Part shown: positions 15,493 to 21,404 of the stretch, in pieces
Numbering within the stretch: the first letter of the stretch is position 1
How the letters are laid out: every line of letters begins with the position of its first letter
Origin: Pelotomaculum sp. UBA3102
GTDB lineage: Bacteria; Bacillota; Desulfotomaculia; Desulfotomaculales; Pelotomaculaceae
Reading direction: 5' to 3'
DNA length: 23,121 nt
Assembly: GCA_002365865.1 (NCBI GenBank)
Contig: DFAQ01000067.1
Location: 1 to 23,121 of the forward strand
The notes under the pieces: generated by a model
The model's database searches: none
What the model was told of the DNA's origin: nothing
The model's input: only the letters and a program-made list of their open reading frames with translations
Program-made: the position numbers and the translations under genes

Positions 15493-16689
15493 ATGATTGA
15501 AAAAAATCAAACTTATTTTACACCTCGTGAGGAACTTTACCGGAGGATAAAGAAAATTCAGCAGTATTTACGTACCAAAGATATTCAGGCCGCTTTGATT
15601 GTTCAAAAAGCCGATTTATTTTATTTCAGCGGCACCTGCCAGGATGCCCACCTTTTAATTTCGGCTCAAGGCGAACCGCTTTTGATGGTTAGAAAAAGCT
15701 TTGAAAGAGCTCTGGAGGAGACCGTCTTGGAAAAAGTGGTGGCCGTGCGGAGCTTTAAAGATATCGGCGCTAATATCGCCACAGTTACCAAAGGCAAGGG
15801 CAGAATCGGGTTAGAGCTTGACGTATTACCGGTTAATTTGTTTTTCAAGTATCAGAAGCTACTGGGACCGCAGGAAATTGTTGATGTGTCGGGGGCAATC
15901 CGGCAAATCAGGATGATCAAGACTCCGTATGAGATAGCGTGTCTGAAAGAATCCGCCCGCCTGGCTGCTGAGGTTTTTTACGAGCTCCCGAACCTGATAA
16001 AAGCAGGAATGACCGAAATAGAACTGGCAGGCAGAATAGAGTTGTTTCTGAGGGTAAGGGGGCATCAGGGCAATCCCCGGGCGAGGGCATTCAATCAAGA
16101 AGGCACCGCACATATTTTGTCGGGGTGGAATTCAGCCTACCCCAGTTTTTTCGACGGGCCCACAGGCGGTTCCGGTCTCAGCCCTTCTTTCCCACAAGGT
16201 CCGGGTTTTAAAAAAATCGACCGGAACGAGCCGGTATTGATTGATATCGCCACGGTTTTGAATGGTTACATAGCCGATCATACCAGGATCTTTTCCATAG
16301 GTTCGTTACCCGACAAACTGGTTGCAGCACATAACACTGCCCTGGAGATTAAACGCAGAATTATAAAGGAAGCGCAGCCCGGTACTGACGGAAAAAAACT
16401 TTATCATATTGCGCTGGGTATGGCGGAGAAGGCGGGCCTTGCCGGTCATTTCATGGGATACGGCAACAGTGTCAGTTTCACCGGGCACGGGGTCGGACTG
16501 GAGCTTGACGAATTGCCGGTCTTAGCAAAAAATATCAGTATTAACTTGCAGCCGGGCATGATTTTTGCGTTGGAACCGAAGTTCATCTTTCCCGGTGAGG
16601 GGACGGTCGGGGTTGAAGACACTTTTGTCCTGACTGAAAGCGGTCCGGAGCAGTTTACCACGCTTGACGATGCAGTTTTTATATTGTAA
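15493..16689 (+). CDS. M24-family metallopeptidase (Xaa-Pro dipeptidase/aminopeptidase-like)
   Basis: 398-aa cytoplasmic peptidase, likely cleaving Xaa-Pro bonds in small peptides. The N-terminal creatinase-like domain (about 15-150) contains VQKADLFYFSGTCQDAHLL. The pita-bread domain follows with the dinuclear metal ligands intact: the two Asp in VLIDIATVLNGYIADHTRIF, the His in FTGHGVGLELDELP, the Glu in ALEPKF and the Glu in VGVEDTF. ATG 15493 follows CAGGAGG. The gene lies in the recombinase element, divergent from the flavoprotein gene and followed by its own terminator. Close relatives of M24 proteins include creatinases and methylthio-type lyases, so the substrate is not certain, but the complete ligand set supports an active metallopeptidase. 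Confidence 0.9.
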   Translation: MIEKNQTYFTPREELYRRIKKIQQYLRTKDIQAALIVQKADLFYFSGTCQDAHLLISAQGEPLLMVRKSFERALEETVLEKVVAVRSFKDIGANIATVTKGKGRIGLELDVLPVNLFFKYQKLLGPQEIVDVSGAIRQIRMIKTPYEIACLKESARLAAEVFYELPNLIKAGMTEIELAGRIELFLRVRGHQGNPRARAFNQEGTAHILSGWNSAYPSFFDGPTGGSGLSPSFPQGPGFKKIDRNEPVLIDIATVLNGYIADHTRIFSIGSLPDKLVAAHNTALEIKRRIIKEAQPGTDGKKLYHIALGMAEKAGLAGHFMGYGNSVSFTGHGVGLELDELPVLAKNISINLQPGMIFALEPKFIFPGEGTVGVEDTFVLTESGPEQFTTLDDAVFIL

Positions 16690-16723
16690 TACTTTTACAT
16701 CTTTGCAGGTGCAGCGTCAAGCC

Positions 16724-16757
16724 AAGCACAGGAACAGAGGGTCCTGTGCTTTTATTT
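16724..16757 (+). terminator. Rho-independent terminator after the M24 peptidase gene
   Basis: AAGCACAGGA (16724-16733) pairs perfectly with TCCTGTGCTT (16742-16751) around an 8-base loop and runs into TTTATTT. It separates the peptidase from the recombinase unit, implying that the recombinase has its own promoter. Confidence 0.85.
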
Positions 16758-16778
16758 CGTATTTCCCCCGGTTTTGGG

Positions 16779-16807
16779 ATAGGACAAATTTTATTTAACA
16801 TAGCATA
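16779..16807 (+). promoter_or_regulatory. Possible sporulation (sigma-E/K-like) promoter of the recombinase unit
   Basis: ATA (16779-16781) is followed after 17 bases by CATAGCATA (16799-16807). This fits the CATANNNTA -10 of mother-cell sigma factors and a sigma-E-like ATA -35. No good sigma-A promoter is seen between the peptidase terminator and the first start codon. The motif is short, so the call is tentative. Confidence 0.3.
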
Positions 16808-16824
16808 ATAGGGGGGAAGTGTTC

Positions 16825-16998
16825 ATGACTTTGAAAAAGAATAAAATAAGCAATAAACAGAAAGCAGGTGTGGATTGGCGGATTATAGTTGAGGCTGCAG
16901 GCTCACCCGGTCAGCAGGAACAGGCTGTCCGGCAGGCAGTCAAGTATATTTTCACTCGTTTGGCGGGAAAAAAAAGCAATACTTACCTGGAGTGCTGA
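16825..16998 (+). CDS. Small 57-aa protein upstream of the recombinase
   Basis: ATG 16825 behind GGGGGGAAG opens a 57-codon frame ending 28 bases before the recombinase start. The product is basic at both ends (MTLKKNKISNKQKAG near the start, RLAGKKSN near the end) with a likely helix AGSPGQQEQAVRQAVKYIF in the middle. I do not recognise a family. Its position directly ahead of a large serine recombinase, in the same probable transcript, makes a recombination directionality factor or other accessory protein possible. Such factors are small, basic and highly diverse, so sequence alone cannot confirm it. The good ribosome-binding site is the main support for a real gene. Confidence 0.6.
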   Translation: MTLKKNKISNKQKAGVDWRIIVEAAGSPGQQEQAVRQAVKYIFTRLAGKKSNTYLEC

Positions 16999-17026
16999 AT
17001 TGTTAATCACTTTAGGAGGGGTTTAT

Positions 17027-18658
17027 TTGCTGGCTTTAATATATCTAAGGGTCAGTACTGAAGACCAGGCCCGGGAGGGATACAGTCTTGAGGTCCAAGA
17101 AAACAGCTGCCGGCAGAGAGCCGCGGAACTAGGGTGCAGCCGGGTGGAAATTTTTACCGACAGTGTTACCGGTGAAATTCTTAATCGATCGGCTCTTATG
17201 GCAGTGCTGGACCGTATTGCCGGGGGCGGAGTCGAATACTTTGTTTGTTATGATCCCGACCGCCTGGCACGGACGCTGGTGAATCAACTGGTTATTACCG
17301 AAAAGATTGAAAAAGCCGGGGTGAAAATTGATTTCGTTAACTTTGAGTGGAAAAATACTCCGGAAAACAGGCTGTTCTACCAGTTTCGCGGGTCTATTGC
17401 GGAATATGAAAAGGCTAAAATCCTTATGCGCACCAGTGAAGGCAAAAGAAAAAAGGCTGAAAAAGGTCTTCTGACTCATAACCCTGGTTTATACGGTTAT
17501 GGCTTCAATAAAGAAACCGATATGTTGTACGTAGAAGCAGCAGCAGCAGAAATTGTAAGAATGATGTATTCGTGGATGGTTGAGGACTGTTCCGGACGGT
17601 GTGCCGGGCCATACGAGGTGGCCCGAAGGCTGAACGACCTGAAAATACCGCCTCCCCGGGGGCCTAAGGATAAAAATAAGGAGGCGGTATGGCACAGAGC
17701 GACGGTGCGTCGGATTCTTGCCAACGAAACCTACACCGGAGTTCTTTACCTGCGGGTGGAAGATGCGACCGGGGTGAGAAACAATCGTCACCGGCCGGTA
17801 GAAGAAAAAGTCTCGCGCAAAAAAAGGCCGCGGGAGGAATGGTGTGTCGTTAGAGTACCGGCTATCATTGACCGGCAGACCTGGGAGGAAGTACAGTTCC
17901 GCCTGCGTGACGCCAGGCGCCTGCGGCCCGGGAAGACCAGGGCAAAATACTTGTTGAGCGGAATGGTACGGTGTGGATTATGCAGTCACACCATGCACGG
18001 CAACCGGGTTAAGAAAAAAAACCAGCCGGGTTATTACCGGTATTATGTTTGTACGGCAAAAAGTCCCGGGATTACCGGAGTGGAGCGTTGCCGTTCCTCT
18101 AATCTGCCGGCAGGGCGGCTTGAAAAAACAGTCTGGGACAAGGTGACCGGGTGCTTGGCCGGCTTGCAATTACCGGACCGGGAACCGGGGAACCGGGTTA
18201 TGGTGGACAACTTAAAACTTTTAGGGAAAGAAATGGTAATCCTCCGGCAACAGTTGGAAGAAACTGCTGTGGAGCGTGCCCGTATAATCCGGGGCTATCA
18301 GAAAGGCATCATTCCCGAAGACGAAGCGGGTAAAATACTGTCGGAAGTTGAAGAGCGAAGAAAGAGGCTGGAAAAACGACGGGCAGAACTTAAAGCAGGA
18401 TGGCACAGGCAGGGACTCCCGGGAAAGGAGCAGGCGGCCTTAAAAAAGGCGGCAAATGAATTTGCCGCCAGGCTCAGTGAACTGACTTTCGAGGAAAAGC
18501 AGTACGTGCTTCGCCTGTTGGTGGATAAAATAATTATTAAAGGGCGGAACCTGATTATAAGAGTCCGGATTCCGGTTTTACCGGGTGGAAACGACCCTGA
18601 AAAAGGGGTTGAAAATTTAGGCTGCAGGAACCGCACTTTGTGGGGAGGTACCGTCTAG
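17027..18658 (+). CDS. Large serine recombinase (SpoIVCA/CisA-like integrase)
   Basis: 543-aa site-specific recombinase expected to integrate and excise the surrounding element. The resolvase domain comes first, with catalytic S10 in IYLRVSTEDQ and YDPDRLAR later. The Recombinase domain (about 165-280) includes YGFNKETDMLYVEAAAAEIV and VRRILANETYTGVLY. A zinc-ribbon follows (SGMVRCGLCSHTMHG, YVCTAKS, VERCRSS), then a coiled-coil segment rich in Glu, Arg and Leu (about 410-480). TTG 17027, 6 bases after AGGAGGG, is preferred over upstream in-frame codons because the domain begins right after it. Its last five codons and stop (WGGTV*) are encoded by host ATPase DNA beyond the element boundary at 18640. 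After excision the frame would instead run into the left end of the element. Confidence 0.93.
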   Translation: MLALIYLRVSTEDQAREGYSLEVQENSCRQRAAELGCSRVEIFTDSVTGEILNRSALMAVLDRIAGGGVEYFVCYDPDRLARTLVNQLVITEKIEKAGVKIDFVNFEWKNTPENRLFYQFRGSIAEYEKAKILMRTSEGKRKKAEKGLLTHNPGLYGYGFNKETDMLYVEAAAAEIVRMMYSWMVEDCSGRCAGPYEVARRLNDLKIPPPRGPKDKNKEAVWHRATVRRILANETYTGVLYLRVEDATGVRNNRHRPVEEKVSRKKRPREEWCVVRVPAIIDRQTWEEVQFRLRDARRLRPGKTRAKYLLSGMVRCGLCSHTMHGNRVKKKNQPGYYRYYVCTAKSPGITGVERCRSSNLPAGRLEKTVWDKVTGCLAGLQLPDREPGNRVMVDNLKLLGKEMVILRQQLEETAVERARIIRGYQKGIIPEDEAGKILSEVEERRKRLEKRRAELKAGWHRQGLPGKEQAALKKAANEFAARLSELTFEEKQYVLRLLVDKIIIKGRNLIIRVRIPVLPGGNDPEKGVENLGCRNRTLWGGTV

Positions 18659-18660
18659 AA
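18622..18660. other. Right attachment junction (element/host)
   Basis: The element half AACCGCACTT occupies 18629-18638, the shared dinucleotide TG is 18639-18640, and the host half TGGGGAGGTACC begins at 18641. The sequence lies within the last codons of the recombinase gene on the plus strand and the truncated ATPase frame on the minus strand. Confidence 0.8.
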
Positions 18661-18919
18661 GGGCGACCCGGATGGCCGGAATGACGACTCCGTCCAGGGA
18701 GCCGTTGTCCGAGGAACAGCAGTGGAATTCGGTATCGTAGCCTCTTTCCCTCATGGTTTCGCCGATCTTACGCATAAAAGTAGATTTACCCACCCCGGGA
18801 CCGCCTTTGATGACAAAAATATGGGTTGCGTCCGGTTCAATAATATGGTCGTAAAATGAGTAGAAACCGTAGGCAGTATTTCCACCGGGAAACATTTTAA
18901 TTAGTTTACCTTTACCCAA
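18641..18919 (-). pseudogene. 5' part of the split two-P-loop ATPase gene (PRK06851-like)
   Basis: Encodes the first 93 residues of the ATPase. The TTG start at 18919 is 9 bases after GGAGG. The sequence includes KMFPGGNTAYGFYSFYDHII and the first Walker A P-loop FVIKGGPGVGKSTFMRKIG, then EFHCCSSDNGSLDGVVIPA and ends VALLDGTSP at the element junction. In the current arrangement the frame runs on for seven element-encoded residues (QSAVPAA) and stops at 18617-18619, giving a 100-aa fragment. In relatives, as I recall the family, ...DGTxPHVVDPKNPGAVDE... is continuous, which is exactly what joining to 13248 restores. The ribosome-binding site and start are intact, so the fragment may be made. 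The family function is not established; ATP binding is predicted. Confidence 0.88.
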
Positions 18920-18968
18920 AATAACTTGCCTCCTAAACTATTATTATTTGATCCGATTTTGAAATAAA

Positions 18969-18994
18969 AATCTACAATATAATATATGTAGATT
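18969..18994. promoter_or_regulatory. Operator-like inverted repeat upstream of the split ATPase
   Basis: AATCTACA (18969-18976) and TGTAGATT (18987-18994) form a perfect 8-bp inverted repeat with a 10-base AT-only centre. It is the size and shape of a dimeric repressor site, placed about 50 bases upstream of the ATPase start. No terminator T-run follows. On the minus strand TTGACA lies just upstream of it, but no matching -10 at normal spacing was found. Confidence 0.4.
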
Positions 18995-19098
18995 CGGTAT
19001 AATATGAGACTGTCAATTTAAAAATATCTATTCCGGTCACTCTGTGTTAAAATGTTATTTAACAATTAGGGATGGCTTTTTAAAAGGATGTTGGTATC

Positions 19099-19191
19099 AT
19101 GGATCTAATTAACAATGAAGGTGTTGTTTTGCTTTTGCTTGACTTAAAGCCGGAAGGGTGCGTCCCGGTATGTTTGGGGCAAGGATTGTAA
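19099..19191 (+). CDS. Possible 30-aa leader peptide overlapping the ANTAR regulator start
   Basis: ATG 19099, about 11 bases after AAAGGA, opens a 30-codon frame (MDLINNEGVVLLLLDLKPEG...) that runs past ATG 19170 of the regulator in a different frame and stops at 19191. The arrangement would allow translational coupling. It could equally be a chance frame; the spacing of its ribosome-binding site is long. Confidence 0.3.
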   Translation: MDLINNEGVVLLLLDLKPEGCVPVCLGQGL

Positions 19192-19757
19192 TTGCGGATG
19201 CCGATGTGGCTTTTCGTAAAAAGCTGAAAGGCACACTTGTTCAAGCCGGTTATTTTATCGCGGGAGAGGCTGAAAACGGAAGAGGCGCCCTCAAGGTGAT
19301 TTTTCAAACTGAGCCGGAATTGGTAATTATGGATGCCAAGCTTCCCGGTGCCGAAGGATTGGAAGTTGCCAGGATCATTGAAGAACACCGGGTTGCTCCG
19401 GTTATTCTTTTGACTACTTCCTATGAATTGGAACTGCTGGAGGAAGTAAAAGCTTCCTGGTATTTTGCCTGCCTGATCAAGCCGGTAAGTGATATCCAGC
19501 TTTTGCTTACCATTGAGATTGCCCTGACTAACTTTAAAAAACTCGTTAAAATGGAAGCAGAGAATAAGAGATTAAAGCAGGCCCTGGAGGAAAGAAAACT
19601 GGTGGAAAGGGCCAAGGGCCTGATAATGGAAGCTAAAGGTTTCAGTGAAAAAGAAGCCTACAAGTATTTACAGAGAATAAGCATGGATAAATGTGTTCCC
19701 ATGGTACGGGTTGCCCAGCAAGTCATCAGTCATTTCAGTAAAAATTATAAAGTTTAA
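19170..19757 (+). CDS. ANTAR-domain response regulator (NasT/AmiR-like antiterminator)
   Basis: 195-aa regulator with a receiver domain (about 1-120) and an RNA-binding ANTAR domain (about 130-188). Receiver features are IVIADADVAFRKKL, phospho-acceptor D55 in LVIMDAKLPG, and the Lys in CLIKPVSD. A coiled-coil linker (MEAENKRLKQALEERKLVER) leads into AKGLIMEAKGFSEKEAYKYL, the ANTAR signature. ATG 19170 is preferred; GTG 19158 is an in-frame alternative, and neither has an ideal site. Proteins of this class bind paired RNA hairpins with six-base loops and prevent termination. Directly downstream is a leader with such a hairpin and a terminator ahead of glutamine synthetase, which is the likely target. 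Confidence 0.9.
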   Translation: MFGARIVIADADVAFRKKLKGTLVQAGYFIAGEAENGRGALKVIFQTEPELVIMDAKLPGAEGLEVARIIEEHRVAPVILLTTSYELELLEEVKASWYFACLIKPVSDIQLLLTIEIALTNFKKLVKMEAENKRLKQALEERKLVERAKGLIMEAKGFSEKEAYKYLQRISMDKCVPMVRVAQQVISHFSKNYKV

Positions 19758-19849
19758 GCAAGGTAAATGTATACAATATTCTTGAAATTATAATTTGATT
19801 TTAAGCTTTAAATAATATAATATTTATATTGATAAATTATAAAGATTTA

Positions 19850-19912
19850 AGGGGCAACGGCGTCCTGCATAAGATCGTGTTTTGCACGGTCTGCAGGGCA
19901 TTTTCTTTTTTT
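19850..19912 (+). promoter_or_regulatory. ANTAR-responsive glnA leader: hexaloop hairpin overlapping a terminator
   Basis: The hairpin AGGGGC-AACGGC-GTCCT (19850-19866) has a six-base loop with A at position 1 and G at position 4, the loop identity known for ANTAR targets, and a stem with one bulged G. Its 3' strand overlaps the 5' strand of a terminator in which TCCTGCA (19863-19869) pairs with TGCAGGG (19892-19898), with inner pairing GATCGTG/CACGGTC, followed by ATTTTCTTTTTTT. The two folds exclude each other. A second hexaloop hairpin, normally present in the motif, was not clearly found. Confidence 0.6.
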
Positions 19913-19925
19913 GGGGGCATGAATA

Positions 19926-21254
19926 TTGAAAGCTTTTAACAAAGAAGAAGTCCTGGAAAGAGCCAAAGAATATAACGTTAAATTTATTCGCCTGCAGTTT
20001 ACTGATGTTTTCGGTTCTTTTAAAAATATAGCCATTACGGTTGAAGAACTGGCAAGAGCTCTGGAAGGACAGATAATGTTTGACAGTTCGGTGATTGAGG
20101 GGTTTGTCCGGAACCAGGAAAGCGATATCTATTTCTATCCCGACCCCGCTACTTTCGAGGTTTTTTCCTGGCGACCGCGGGACGGCGCGGTGGCACGTTT
20201 GATTTGTGACATATACGCGCCTGACGGCAGTCCTTTTCCCGGCTGTTCACGTTCTGCATTAAAAAGGGTGGTTAAAAAAGGTTCCGAATTAGGATATCAG
20301 GTTCGGGTCGGGGCCCAAATAGAGTTTTTCCTGTTTCAGATCGACGATGAAGGAAAACCTACCACATCAACCCACGATCAGGCGGGTTACTGTGACTTGG
20401 CTCCGGTGGACAAAGGAGAAAATGCCCGCCGGGATATGGTATTGACTTTAGAAGAAATGGGGTTTGAGATTTCGTTGTCCCACCACGAAATCGCCCCGGG
20501 GCAGCATGAGATCTTTATTAAAGAAGACACAGCTTTGGCCATTGCAGATAAGATCGCTACTTTTAAATTTGTCGTCCGCACTGTAGCCCAGCGCCACGGC
20601 TTGCATGCGTCTTTTATGCCCAAACCGATCAAAGACTTAAGCGGTTCCGGGATGCACCTGCAGCAATCCCTGTGGCAAGACGGTAAAAATGTGTTTGACG
20701 ATCCGGCAAGTCCTTTAGGCCTCAGTACTGTAATGTATCACTATATCGGAGGGGTATTGGAACATGCCCGGCCGATTACTGCTGTCGGCAACCCGTTGGT
20801 AAATTCTTACAAGCGCCTTTTGCCCAATGACTTGTGTCCGGTTCTGGTGGCGTGGTCGGAGCGGAACCGCAGCAGTATGATTCGGGTTCCTGCCCAACGG
20901 GGTGACGGGGCGAGGATTATTCTGCGCAGCCCTGATCCTACCTGCAACCCGTACCTGGTCCTGGCAGCCGTGATGGAAGCCGGCTTGCACGGAATAGCTT
21001 CCAAGATTGAACCGCCTTCGCCGTGGCCGGAAAATTATCCAGACTCCGGGGATTTGAAAGAAATAGTTAAAAAAGAAGGGTTGCCCAGAAACCTGGGTGA
21101 AGCGTTAAAAGCGCTGGCTGAAGATGAATTAATCAAGAAGGCGCTGGGTGAACATATTTTCAAGCGCTTTCTGGAAAGCAAGGAGTCGGAATGGGAGCGG
21201 TTCCAGGCGGAAGTGCACCAGTGGGAAATAGATCAATATCTGACCAATTATTAA
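19926..21254 (+). CDS. glnA: Glutamine synthetase, type I
   Basis: Catalyses ATP-dependent amidation of glutamate by ammonia; forms a cytoplasmic dodecamer. The 442-aa length fits the GSI-alpha class of Gram-positives rather than the longer GSI-beta, and I see no adenylylation-loop Tyr region. Motifs in order are FIRLQFTDVFGSFKNI, the beta-grasp region with FDSSVIEGF, the metal-site Glu in VGAQIEFFLF and ISLSHHEIAPGQHEIF, the ATP-site KPIKDLSGSGMHLQQSLW, the glutamate-site region AVGNPLVNSYKRL and ARIILRSPDPTCNPYL. The start is TTG 19926, 8 bases after GGGGG. It is preceded by a leader that looks ANTAR-controlled, so expression probably depends on antitermination. A glutamate-synthase-like gene follows. 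Confidence 0.95.
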   Translation: MKAFNKEEVLERAKEYNVKFIRLQFTDVFGSFKNIAITVEELARALEGQIMFDSSVIEGFVRNQESDIYFYPDPATFEVFSWRPRDGAVARLICDIYAPDGSPFPGCSRSALKRVVKKGSELGYQVRVGAQIEFFLFQIDDEGKPTTSTHDQAGYCDLAPVDKGENARRDMVLTLEEMGFEISLSHHEIAPGQHEIFIKEDTALAIADKIATFKFVVRTVAQRHGLHASFMPKPIKDLSGSGMHLQQSLWQDGKNVFDDPASPLGLSTVMYHYIGGVLEHARPITAVGNPLVNSYKRLLPNDLCPVLVAWSERNRSSMIRVPAQRGDGARIILRSPDPTCNPYLVLAAVMEAGLHGIASKIEPPSPWPENYPDSGDLKEIVKKEGLPRNLGEALKALAEDELIKKALGEHIFKRFLESKESEWERFQAEVHQWEIDQYLTNY

Positions 21255-21404
21255 AGATATCTAAGTCCACTGGAAAGATTAATTTAAATTTACCTGAAAG
21301 GAGGCTGTGAAAAACCAAAATAAAAAGAGATTGAAAGATTTTATATGAGGCAAAAAAAATTAGAGAGAGAAATTAAGAGATGAATAACAGGAGGATGGTA
21401 ACAA

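Larger units (their letters stand above)
13249..18640. mobile_element. 5,392-bp serine-recombinase element interrupting the ATPase gene
   Basis: The element separates codons 93 and 94 of a PRK06851-like ATPase gene. Both host pieces are on the minus strand and in the order expected for a simple insertion. The two junctions share only TG, the 2-bp overlap typical of serine recombinases. Rejoining through it restores an open frame (TCC CCA CAC GTG, S-P-H-V). The element ends CAGTGCAGTT (13249-13258) and AACCGCACTT (18629-18638) are inverted at 8 of 10 positions around that dinucleotide. The cargo is a UbiA prenyltransferase, a flavoprotein, an M24 peptidase, a 57-aa ORF and the recombinase, which abuts the right end. 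There are no replication, conjugation or phage genes. Base composition looks host-like. It is comparable in principle to skin-type intervening elements. Confidence 0.88.

Noticed and set aside
16889..17026. N-terminal extension of the recombinase from 16889
   Set aside because: The upstream codons overlap the 57-aa ORF, have no ribosome-binding site and precede the resolvase fold. TTG 17027 with AGGAGGG 6 bases ahead is the natural start.
13246..18642. A 3-bp CAC/GTG shared core at the junctions
   Set aside because: Joining through it gives TCC CCA CGT GGT and shifts the ATPase frame. The 2-bp CA overlap keeps the frame and centres the attP dyad.
21297..21351. AAAGGAGG followed by a 13-codon GTG frame between glnA and the next gene
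   Set aside because: The start lies only 2 bases from the Shine-Dalgarno and the frame is very short. It may be a relic or chance; no attenuator is visible.
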